Source of the DNA: Meconema thalassinum
Taxonomy: Eukaryota > Arthropoda > Insecta > Orthoptera > Tettigoniidae
DNA length: 64,000 bases
Assembly (NCBI GenBank): GCA_946902985.2
Contig: OX336392.1
Location: 16,776,716-16,840,715 of the forward strand
Direction of reading: 5' to 3'
The position numbers were made by a program, and so were the translations under genes. Numbering within the stretch: the first letter of the stretch is position 1; each line of letters begins with the position of its first letter. The notes beneath the pieces were generated by a model. It had not been told where the DNA came from. It ran no database searches and saw only the letters and a list, made by a program, of their open reading frames with translations. Positions 43,394 through 53,259 of this stretch are shown here, piece after piece.

Positions 43394-44419
43394 GTTAAGA
43401 AGAGACTGGGAAGAGAAATGTTGGAAATGGTGCAAGAAATGTACAACAACTGTGTTAGCAGGGTACTGACCCCAGTTGGAAAGACAGATTGATTTAGGAA
43501 CAAGACTGGACTAAGACAGGGGAGTGTGCTGTCACCTCTCTTGTTCATAATGGTGATGGATGAAATTGTAAAGGAAACAAAGGAAGCATATGGACATAAA
43601 GAAATGAAGTTACTGCTATTTGCAGATGATATTGTGGTCTGGGGAAGGAACACCGAAGAAGTGCAAAAACAACTAGATGCACTGAACGAAAATATTCACA
43701 AGTACGGCCTGAAAATCAGTATAGAGAAAAGCAAGACCATGGTGATGACAAGAGGGGAAAGACAAGGAAAGGGCACTGTGAAAATTGGAAGTCAGAGTTT
43801 GGAAATTGTGGACACGTTCAAATACCTAGGAATTGAATTGATGCAAACTGGTAGGTTGGACATGAAAATTGGCAGGAGAGTACAGCAGAGCAATGCATTC
43901 TATCAAAGTGTAAGAAAACTTGTTTGGGATAAGGAAGTACCAAGGAAAATCAAGGAGGTAATGTATAAAGTGTACTATGTTCCCATATTAACTTATGCAG
44001 CTGAGACTTGGACCCTGACAAGCAGGCAAGAGAGTAGAATCCAAGCCAGTGAAATGAAATTCCTACGAAGTATGATAGGAAAGACAAGGAAAGACAGAGT
44101 GAGGAATGAAGATGTTAGGAAGGAAGTTGGGATGGGAAAACTAAATGAGAGAATTGAGAAGAATAAACTAAGGTGGTTTGGACATGTAAAGAGTATGCAG
44201 GAAAATAGAATACCAAGACAGATGCTGGAGGCAAAGTGCAAGGGTAAGAGAGCAAGAGGAAGACCTAGAACAAGGTGGATTGATTCAGTGAAGAACAGCG
44301 TAAGAAAAAGAAATCTGGACTGGGACAAGATCGTGGAAGAAGAATGGTGGAAGGAAAGAGGAAAGTGGAGAAGTGCCATAAATACTCCGACCCGGCAGGA
44401 GCTGGATAAGGGGAAATGA
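43394..44419 (+). pseudogene. RT C-terminal part of LINE alpha copy B
   Basis: After the LTR the frame resumes and hits a TGA just before FRNKTGLRQGSVLSPLLF, where the ancestor should have Trp. From there it is open to 44419 with an intact FADD box (LLLFADDIVVWG), YVPILTYAAETW, LRWFGHVKSM and KGKRARGRPRTRW. It is better preserved than copy A, which has FTDD here and a truncated end. The ATG-repeat tail follows 20 bases later. Confidence 0.9.
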
Positions 44420-44440
44420 TGATGATGATGATGATGAATA

Positions 44441-45852
44441 GAACTGTTTTTTACTGCTGCTGGTATGTATTTTGATTGTAAAAAGTAGCCAAAACACTCT
44501 TTGATAAGGCACATCATGACATATAACAACCATTATAACACTTCTCACCATAATTTATATACTGGTACCATAACTATTATGTTGTTCTTTCAATGTCCTT
44601 GTGTGTGTGTTAAAATGGTTGAACCATTTTCAGGCAAGCAATCAATACTCAAAATGGAGTTTTTTATTTTATTTTTTATTTTTGGTACGGTAGTCAATGT
44701 AATTAAGACATTTGTCTTGAAGTATAAAATTTATATTAATTTGCCTGTGGAATGTTAAGTAAGAGATAACTAAATGGATAAAATCATTGGATTTGTTAAG
44801 TACACTCCCCCCCCCCCCCCCCCCATTCCTTGCAAGTTTTTAATTTAGTTTTGTGACAACTTAATTGGTTCACCCAGTATTATTGAGACCCTCGAGTGAT
44901 GCAAGCTGGATAACTAAGCATTGAGGTAACCTTAGAAGTATCCACAGACTGGGAAACTTAGTCACTGTGAAACAGAAGTAACAATATCAGCAAAATTATC
45001 ATTTAAAATAGACCAGCATGATGAAGGTACCATGGATTTGTCACAATAGGGCCTATATTGTTGAATTGATTATGACAAAGAAGGAGCACAAGTGCTTCCC
45101 TCTTGTTAAAAATCTTGAGGTGTGGTACCGTACATTCTATTTATCAGGACATATACCTTAATCTTTTCTTTCTATTGATCTTGTGAGCACCTACTGGCAA
45201 AAGAGAAGTCAGCACAAATGTTTGAAAGTTGGATCCCGGTTATGTAAGCTTCTTACCGTAATCGGCAGACACTTCCATAGCTGACATTGGGCAACAATCA
45301 CCCCTCTTCATTAATGGTGCACCATCTAGTTTAGGTTGTTTTCTCACCATTGGCACTCCAAGTGCAGTATAGTTTCCATCTAGTAAAAGAGGGAATAAAT
45401 ATTAATTTCTAGTAATATCAAAATAAAAGAGGCTCCATCAACACCACTATTAAACACATGCAAGTAGTCTAGGAACATTCTGTACAGTACCATAGTCCAA
45501 TATAACTCTTAATTCACTGTTAGTTTTGGTATTGAACACATATTTTCATGCTTGAATTTGTAGAAATTAAAGGCATGTTTTATTTGGCATTAAAGAAGCT
45601 GTATTCGAACCTAGGATATGGACTGAGTGGCATGTCATCAAGCCAGCTTATGATCATGCATTCATAGCAAACCATGAATATAATTGGAATTTCGTAATAT
45701 CAATGTTAACATGCAATGCAGCGCAAGGCAGTGCAGGGAGACAGGCTACTTCAGCCAAGGTCAACTGTAGGGGAAGAGAGGGGTTGATCATGTGTGACGA
45801 GCGACCAGACTATGTCGGCGATTTAAAGAAGTTTTTAATTAAGATTTTATTA
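44441..45852. other. No recognised gene; poly-C tract
   Basis: A pure C run lies at about 44808-44824. The rest is AT-rich with no family resemblance. Confidence 0.5.
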
Positions 45853-45863
45853 TAGTTACAGAA

Positions 45864-46184
45864 TGCCGGCCCCGTGGGGTTGGGGTAGTGCGCCTGCCTC
45901 TCACCAGGAGGCCCTGGGTTCGATCCCCGGCTCCGTCAGGGATATTAAAACTGACGTGAGGGTTGAAACGGGGTGCACTCAGCCTCGTGAGGACAATTGA
46001 GTAGCTGTCTGACAGTGAGACAGCGCCCCGATCACGAATACCAAGATTAACGGCCGAGGGGACCCGATGCGCTGATCACACGTCACCCCAATATCTGCAG
46101 GCCAAACGGCTGGGCAGCGGTCGCTTGGTCGGCCTTAGCCCGTCATGGGCTGTATAGTGCCAGGGGTTGACTTTTTTTTTTGTC
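45864..46184 (+). mobile_element. tRNA-derived SINE
   Basis: The 321-bp insert is flanked by TAGTTACAGAA at 45853-45863 and 46185-46195. The head has a tRNA-like promoter (B box GGTTCGATCCC). The body contains GGACAATTGAGTAGC and the 3' region GCCTTAGCCCGTCATGGGC, ending in a T-rich stretch. It is longer than, and different from, the other SINEs here. Confidence 0.92.
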
Positions 46185-46195
46185 TAGTTACAGAA

Positions 46196-48319
46196 GAAAC
46201 AAGCATTATGAATACCCAAGAAATAACAGAATATCATAAGTAATATTACCATCTGTTCAGCACTACAGTTACATGTATCTACGCGACTAGGAGAATCAAA
46301 TTACGAAGGAGAAGCGCGACCATTTTTCGCTTGAGGAAGGGATGACGTTTCGAGGCAAGAGGAGCGTTGCAATTAGCACGGGACTGTGACAGGAGACTTA
46401 CGAGTGAACACTTGAGGCGTCCGGAGGTGTCGCGATCAGTGATTTTATTGAGTCGAGTGCGGGCGTTTTTTTTGCCAGGGATCGGAGTTGTGGGTTTGAC
46501 AAAAATACAGCTTAGAAATGGGCTTCGTTTAACAGTAAAATCGAGTGCATGTGATTGTACAGCGAAGTTCATGTCAGTTTTTTAAACCATTACGGGAACA
46601 GTGTTATGACAGTGAAGAATTGTTACACAGCAGCATTTAATGTATGCGTATGAGCAGTGATAATCGTAAACTGAAATGTGGAACATTATTTCATTATTCG
46701 CCAATTACGTAATATTTGAACATAGACATTATACGAGAGATTTTCAGTAAAGTATTCCCTAGTAGAAAATTGCTTCGACACTTCGAGAATTTGGACTTAA
46801 GAAATGAATGTCATGCCATATGACATATACTGTTACCGAGAAACCAGAAGAGGGAGATTCATAAAAACACTTATGAAACTTCAATTGAAAATGGAATATA
46901 CAGCTACAGTTTGGGAAATTGTATTTGAATTGGACATGAGTAGAGATATGGAGGAGTAAATCTGAATAGGGAACGATGCATTGAGAACATGGAAAAATTC
47001 AGAGTAACTAGAATCTGATTTCGCAAAATTTTGAAAAATGCCGAAACCACGCAAAATCAATCTACAAAAACATGAGCATGGAAAAGAAGTATCCAGATCG
47101 TCAGGACAGGTCTGCTTGACCGAGAAGAAAATCCGTAGAAGGAGCAAGGGTGGACCCAGCTCAAAGCTTGAAGAACCCAGTTCGAGACATGACAAGGATA
47201 GAATTGGAGACCGGACCATGCGGTTTAGCACGGGAAGGAGATTTGGAGATCCAGTTGCTGTTCATATCGAGGCCTTGGTTGGTAATATCTATGCCATTTT
47301 CTTCAACAGAAGCAGAGAACTACGAAAGGTAGAAGACAACGCAAATTATGTACCTAGTTTTGCGGTAGAACTTTGGAAAAATCTTGAGAACCATTTTTCG
47401 ATGTTTTATATTTTGTTGATTTATTCGAATTTTCATATTTAGATTTGCAGTAGTAGTTTCGAGGCGACGTTTTCTAGTTCAGCGATTGTTATTACAGTTA
47501 GTATAAAATTTTCGACTCATTTGTTTTCGAGTGTGATTAATGTTTTCTTCGATTTAGCTTAATTTGGCTAGGAGATTTTTATGACTCAACAGATTTAGAT
47601 ATTTTAGGAAACGTCTTTGGAAGCATTTATTTTGGCAGTGTAATTACTTGGATTTTTCGTAAGTGTTTGTGTCTCTGGATTGATTATTTTTTGTTTGCGA
47701 ATATTTTTCTCGTTGCTGTTTGAGAACAGCCGATTTCTGGAATGTTGTTGAGGAGTATTCACGACTTATGACAGATGTGATAAAAGGCTTGTTAATTTCA
47801 TTGAAGAACAAAATTATGGAATGAATGGATAAATTATGTTGTAACGAAATAATGTATTTTAAAGCAACGTGAGATTGCTTAATTAAATAATGGACAGTAA
47901 TTAATAAATGCCAATTTGAGCATTCACGAATGATCAGAAGGGAGTGTGTAATATTTTTATTAATTTATGATGTCATGGTTGTTATGATTAAAAATGCTTT
48001 GGAGTACCGTACTGCAAAGTACAAGTAATACATCTTACGAAATAGTACGCATTGTAGTAATTGAGAGGAGAACGCACTGTAAATTGTAATGTGGCATTAA
48101 ATGAGTCGAATGTATATGAATTTGGAATTCCAATCAGTGAAGGTGACGATGGAAATGTTGATAGTTGAAATACTGTAATTATTGCAGATAATTATTAATG
48201 TGGAAATATTTGTGGAATTTGAAATAAGATGCCGTTTAAGAACTGAATCTTGCCAAGATCAGTCATGTTGTAGTTTTATGGGAGGTATTGTTCCCCATGT
48301 TGTATGTTGAAAGTTGAAT
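46196..48319. other. Unassigned region with a 134-codon open frame
   Basis: The longest frame (47038-47442, plus) starts MPKPRKINLQKHEHGKEV and has a very basic first half (KKIRRRSKGG) and an ordinary second half. I recognise no family. The region further right is AT-rich and closed. It could be an untranslated exon, an old element or chance, and I do not call it a gene. Confidence 0.35.
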
Positions 48320-48331
48320 GGATTGAGAGGT

Positions 48332-48543
48332 TGTGGTGTTTGAAGCCATATTTTCAGTGTTGCCTTAGTAAACAAGAGTTTAGTGCTTTTCAGTCGGTCA
48401 ACACGAATGTACCCAAAAGAGATGGGTTATGCCCTAATCCTGAAATAAATTTATTAATCTCATGTAATTTATTTCAGGATTAGGGCATAACCCATCTCTT
48501 TTGGGTACATTCGTGTTGACCGACTGAAAAGCACTAAACTCTT
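48332..48543 (+). mobile_element. Retro-insertion with a perfect 78-bp-arm hairpin
   Basis: GGATTGAGAGGT occurs at 48320-48331 and 48544-48555 and fits a target duplication. Between them lies 42 bp of single-copy sequence, then arms 48374-48451 and 48466-48543 that are perfect reverse complements around a 14-base loop. The arm next to the loop contains AATAAA. The shape recalls LINE-mediated insertion with internal inversion and duplication (twin priming or template switching). A hairpin MITE is the alternative. Confidence 0.75.
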
Positions 48544-48555
48544 GGATTGAGAGGT

Positions 48556-49777
48556 GCGTTGGTTAATTAACAGATGCTATTTAAGATTTGTATTGATGGA
48601 AGAATGCAGGATTGAGGCAATTTTTGATAAGAACGACAATTAACCATCATTCTTTATCTTGTATTAAACTTGATATTGAAGCATTAACAATGCATGAGCT
48701 AGACTTAACTGCACGGCTTAATGTGTCACAATTTCGACGTAAGAGAGCAGAGGCGTATTGGAAAACAGTTCTTGATTCGAAAATTGTAAATGTCATTTGA
48801 TCTATGGAAGTGAAACTTCTGCTCACTATTTATAAGGCCATGATCGTCATGTAACGTGTACATAATTGTATTTTGAGTAGAATGGTTGTCGTTGGTACCT
48901 GATTAACATTGTATGATAGATTCTAGTGTACATAATTTGAATACGAAGACGGCAGAGATTATTGCATGTATAAATTAAGAATGTTTTGCTTTTTAGCTTT
49001 GCTTATTTGTGATTCAAACACATGATTTTTCAGTTAGGGATTTTTCAACTTTGGATTTATAATCTTCGATGTCGAGGTTAAATGCAGTTGAGTTTTGTTT
49101 TATGCACTTGGCATTGTGTTTAGGAACATAAAGACATTACGAGTGTAGGATATGTTGGTTGTTTTTTTGGTTTTTTATAGCGACCATTTTTTAACTTTTA
49201 TATCGTGTTTCATGAATAAATACCGAACACGAGGTTTTTCGTTTGTTTGTCTTTAGAATTTTACATCTCGATTTCTGATTTATCTTAATTACTGTAACAA
49301 AAGTAGTACTATGGGAACTACAATAGACGCCCACCAATTTTTCACCTGTAATCCCCTGAGATGGTTAAGTTTCTCGCTCTATCGGAGTTGATTTGATACT
49401 TGTCGTTGACATAGTACAACTGTAGGAGAGTTGTTTCTATACTATTTGCCAGGCATTTTCTTTCAGCGGTTCATCTAGCCGGGGGGCCGTGAAGAGTCTG
49501 CAATCCTTCCCATCTTGGATTCTGACAAATAGCTCTGATAGAAGGGCACTGCTACATCTTTGGGGGCCTATAATAAACTATTATTACCAGGTAATATTTG
49601 AAAGTGGTAAGATATACACTAATGAAAGGAAATAGGACTGAACCTATCAATATTAATTTATTACCTTTTAAGAAGTTCGAAATAGTTTTACTACGGTACC
49701 ATACATGCAAACTGCACAAAATGTGATAATAGCTTGAAGACACCCCAGGTGTGTCAAACTGTCAATACTCACAAAGT
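48556..49777. other. No recognised feature
   Basis: AT-rich sequence. The right part (49310-49550) is less AT-rich, but no protein family or RNA gene was recognised. Confidence 0.45.
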
Positions 49778-49883
49778 AGTCTGAGAATTATTATTATGTA
49801 TTTATTTAGTGCATTGCTTTTAGTCCCGGGAGTGTCCGAGGACATATTCGGCCCGCCAGAGTTTGTAGCTGCTTCTATGCGGG
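49778..49883. repeat. SINE-like tail fragment
   Basis: The stretch contains ATTATTATTATG followed by TTAGTCCCGGGAGTGTCCGA and GGACATATTCGGC. This looks like the tail of a retroposed element in minus orientation, from the ATT-rich end. No head is visible because the satellite array begins just beyond. Confidence 0.4.
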
Positions 49884-50142
49884 CATCCAAAAGTATTGGA
49901 AATATCTGTTCCCGTAGGAAACAGGATGTAAAATTGTCCGATTGAGCTATGTACATTAACAAATTCACAAAGAAATTTGATAAAATGGTCCGGCTAGCTC
50001 AAAACAGTTGCCAGCGTTTCGCCCCAGTGTACCAATGGGCTCTTCAGTTGGTTATGGTACACCTCACCAAGACGCGTGGCTAGTACATACTGTGACGGCC
50101 GCTGCAAGGCACAAATGTTGCCACGAGCAGCGCCAATGTACT

Positions 50143-53100
50143 CATCATCATCATCATCTTGAGCAGTTTCCAACCGCTGGTCGGGTCTGCTTGGAACATA
50201 AGCCTCTCCATCGTTTCCTGTCCATCCACCATCTCTCGTCATTTACTGTGTCCCAGCACACTCCTCTTTCCTCCACACTCTTCTTAACTCCTTTTGTCCA
50301 TCTGTCCCTTGGCCTCCTTCCCGTCATTTCCATTCCAAACATCTTCTTCGGTATCCTCTCCTCTTCCATCCTCCTCACATGTCCATACCATTGTAGCCTA
50401 GATCGCTCTATTCTATTTTGCAATGGTTCCTCTCTTACCATCTCCCTGACTCTCTCATTCCTTACTCTGTCCATTCTTGTCACTCCTACCCTACTCCTCT
50501 GGAACTTCATCTCCACTGCTCGTATTTTATTCTTGTCCCTTTCCTTCATCACCCATGTTTCTGAACCATATGTCAAAATTGGCACAAAGTAGGTCTTGTA
50601 GATGATTCCTTTACATTTTTGTGGTACATCTTTATTCCATATCATCCCCCTAACAGTCTTGAAAAATCCATCTGCGCACCTTCCCCTCTCATTTATTTCC
50701 ATCCTATTGCCTCCCTTTTCTTCAATTATGCTTCCCAAGTACTTGAAGCATTCTACTTTCTGCAACTGCTGTCCTCCAAGTGTTATGCCCATATCCAGTC
50801 TGTTCTTCTTCCTCGTTGTGATGACCACTTCACTCTTTTGTGCTGAGAACTTCATCCCATATGATAACACTACCTTCTCCCAGTCATCTAATTGCTCTTG
50901 TACTTCTTCCTCATCCTCTCCCCATACCAGAAGGTCATCAGCAAACAACGTTGCCTTCATTTTCCTTTCCCCAATGCTATTTACCACTTTTCGTATGATT
51001 TCATCCATCACCACTATAAATAACAGGGGTGAGAGGGCACTTCCCTGTTTCAGACCACTCTCCAGTTGAAACCATTCCGTTCTCTCTCTTCCCACCTTTA
51101 CACAGCTTTTGCTTCCCTCGTACATTGCTTTCACTCTTGCCACTGTCTCCTTGTTCACTGCTTTTGCTCTCATTGCTTCCCATACCTTGTTTCTATTAAT
51201 ACTATCATATGCTTTCTCAATATCCAAGAAGGTCATCACCAGATCTTTCCCATATTCATAATGGTGTTCTTGTAGCTGTCTTACTGCAAAGATGAGGTCA
51301 ACTGTTGACCTTCCTGGCCTGAATCCATACTGTTCTTCCCTCAGCCCATCTTCAACTTCTGTCCGAATTCTTCTCCCCAGTACCTTCTCAAATATTTTGG
51401 CGCAGTGGCACATGAGTGTAATTCCCCTGTAGTTCTTGCATTCCTTCCTACTTCCCTTTTTAAATATGGGTATTATTATCCCTCTTTTCCAGTCCTCTGG
51501 TATTTTCTTCTCCCTCCATATCACTTTCATTACTCGAAAGAGCCACTGTGTTCCTATCACCCCTGCTGCTCTCACCATCTCCACACTCACTTCGTCTATT
51601 CCCGGTGCCTTTCCCCCTTTCATCTTCTTTAATGCTTCCTCCACTTCTTTCCATGTCAATTCCTTCTCTGAAATGTCTTGGTCACTGTCTGTTTCTTCCT
51701 CCACACTGTCCACTACGCTGGTTTTAGTTGGATTTAGGAGTTCCTTGAAGTATTCTCTCCAGATAACCTTTACTTCTTCCATATTTTCGACCTCCTTTCC
51801 ATTCCTGTCCACCATTCTGACATTTTCCCCTGTATCTCTTCTCTTTGCCTTTATCATTCCATACAACACTTTCTTACTGCCATCACAGTCCTCCTCCATC
51901 ATTTCTGACCATTTCTCCAGCCATTTCTTTTTCTCTTCCTTCACTACTTCTCCTGCTTCTTTCTTCCGCTCTTGGTATTCTTCTCTTGTTCTGCCTGTCC
52001 TCTGTTGGAACCATTTCCTGAATGCTTCATTTTTCTTTTTCACTGCTTCCTTAGTTCTGGGGTTCCACCATGGTGTTTCCTTCCACCTTTTCTTTCCACT
52101 AGTTCTGCCACACACGACTTCCGCTGCTTCTACCAACACGTCCTTGAACCTATTCCATTCTTCTTCACCTGTTTTCGGATCATCCTTCGGTAATTTGTTC
52201 CTCACTAATATCTGGAACTTCTCCTTATTTCCATCCTCCTTCAGCTTCCATGTCCTTATTCTTCTTTCTTGGTTCTCAGTTCTCCTCTTTTCCTTCAGTC
52301 CTCTCACCTTGGCGACCAGCAGACGGTGGTCACTGTCCAGGGCTTCTGAAGGTATTACCCTTATATCCGTGATACTCTTCTTTGTCTCCTTCCCGCATAG
52401 AATATAGTCCACCACTGATTTCCTAGTCAAATCCCTGCTGTACCAAGTAATTTTATGGCTCTCTCTCTTCTTGTACCATGTGTTTCCAACCATTAGCCCA
52501 TTTATCTTGCACAGTTCCAACAATCTCTCTCCTTCCTTATTCCTGTTTCCCCATCCTTCACCACCAATCACTTCCTCAAAACCTCTTCTATCAGTTCCGA
52601 CATGGGCATTTAGGTCTCCCATGACTATCAGTACTCTCCCCACTAACTGCTTCTGCAACTCCTCTTCAAACTCGTCCTTCTCGCCTTCTGTGCATCCCAC
52701 CTGTGGTGCATAGACTTGCAGAATGTCCAGGTTTCTACCTTTCACAGTGATTCTGGCTCTAATTATTCTATCACTTACCCTCTTTACTTCCTCCCTCAGC
52801 CCTTCTCTCACCACCATTCCCACTCCATTTCTCTTCCCCTCCTCATTTCCTATCCAGTATAGCTGCAAGCCATTTCTCAGTTCTTTTCTTCCTTCCCCTC
52901 TCCATCTGGTCTCTGCCAGTCCGAGTACATCCAGTTTTCTCCTCTCCATCATATCCACAACCTCCTCCACTCTTCCCGTCAATGAAGTTATATTCAAAGT
53001 TCCGATTCGTAGTCCATTTCCATAGCCAGGTCTGCTTCCTTTAGATCTGTCCATTCCGAGGCCCGTTCCCGTTTTAAAAGCAGTTTCATATCCACTACTG

Positions 53101-53259
53101 GCTTGCTAGGCCTAACGTAGCTTCACCATAACCCTGGCGAGGGGCCTGTTATTGGTCCGCGAGAGGTATTTTATTTCCCTCAAACCCTCCGGACAAGTCC
53201 GGCGAGCCCCCCTATCCGCCACCTGGGACGCGCCCGATAGAGGAACAGGCAAACCCCCA
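50143..53259 (-). mobile_element. RTE-like LINE, family beta copy 2, apparently complete
   Basis: The 3.1-kb insert is flanked by CCAATGTACT at 50133-50142 and 53260-53269. It has a GC-rich 5' region of about 200 bp, one intact ORF and an ATGATG-type 3' tail. It sits inside a monomer of the foldback array. Intact structure and frame suggest recent insertion and possible activity. Confidence 0.93.
50154..53054 (-). CDS. Endonuclease-reverse transcriptase, LINE beta copy 2
   Basis: The 966-residue protein begins at the ATG at 53054 and has no internal lesion. Residues about 15-250 are an APE-type endonuclease: E48 in LAETRW, D147 and N149 in MGDLNAH, and D242-H243 in the SDH box. RT spans roughly 475-760 with GKAPGIDEVSVEMV, FRPGRSTVDL, motif A D611 (FLDIEKAYDS), GLKQGSALSPLLF and the catalytic FADD at 704-707. 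The C terminus has LQWYGHVRRM and a basic GRRPRDRW stretch, likely binding nucleic acid. The enzyme would nick the target and prime reverse transcription there. Copy 1 at 10164-13322 is a mutated relative. RTE-like clade placement is inferred. Confidence 0.93.
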   Translation of the reverse strand: MDRSKGSRPGYGNGLRIGTLNITSLTGRVEEVVDMMERRKLDVLGLAETRWRGEGRKELRNGLQLYWIGNEEGKRNGVGMVVREGLREEVKRVSDRIIRARITVKGRNLDILQVYAPQVGCTEGEKDEFEEELQKQLVGRVLIVMGDLNAHVGTDRRGFEEVIGGEGWGNRNKEGERLLELCKINGLMVGNTWYKKRESHKITWYSRDLTRKSVVDYILCGKETKKSITDIRVIPSEALDSDHRLLVAKVRGLKEKRRTENQERRIRTWKLKEDGNKEKFQILVRNKLPKDDPKTGEEEWNRFKDVLVEAAEVVCGRTSGKKRWKETPWWNPRTKEAVKKKNEAFRKWFQQRTGRTREEYQERKKEAGEVVKEEKKKWLEKWSEMMEEDCDGSKKVLYGMIKAKRRDTGENVRMVDRNGKEVENMEEVKVIWREYFKELLNPTKTSVVDSVEEETDSDQDISEKELTWKEVEEALKKMKGGKAPGIDEVSVEMVRAAGVIGTQWLFRVMKVIWREKKIPEDWKRGIIIPIFKKGSRKECKNYRGITLMCHCAKIFEKVLGRRIRTEVEDGLREEQYGFRPGRSTVDLIFAVRQLQEHHYEYGKDLVMTFLDIEKAYDSINRNKVWEAMRAKAVNKETVARVKAMYEGSKSCVKVGRERTEWFQLESGLKQGSALSPLLFIVVMDEIIRKVVNSIGERKMKATLFADDLLVWGEDEEEVQEQLDDWEKVVLSYGMKFSAQKSEVVITTRKKNRLDMGITLGGQQLQKVECFKYLGSIIEEKGGNRMEINERGRCADGFFKTVRGMIWNKDVPQKCKGIIYKTYFVPILTYGSETWVMKERDKNKIRAVEMKFQRSRVGVTRMDRVRNERVREMVREEPLQNRIERSRLQWYGHVRRMEEERIPKKMFGMEMTGRRPRDRWTKGVKKSVEERGVCWDTVNDERWWMDRKRWRGLCSKQTRPAVGNCSR

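Larger units (their letters stand above)
31131..44440 (+). mobile_element. LINE alpha copy B, split by a 12-kb LTR element
   Basis: The left piece (31133-31420) starts abruptly in the RT domain, so the copy is 5'-truncated. The right piece (43390-44440) continues from the duplicated CATG to the same ATG-repeat tail seen in copy A. Removing the LTR element and one CATG rejoins the two halves exactly at the position found uninterrupted in copy A (near 17636). Confidence 0.92.

Noticed and set aside
51436..52407. A 323-codon plus-strand frame
   Set aside because: It is the mirror of the LINE beta copy 2 ORF, and its Ser/Phe/Pro-rich composition is typical of antisense to Glu/Lys-rich coding DNA. 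The same applies to 12012-12633 and 10300-10800.
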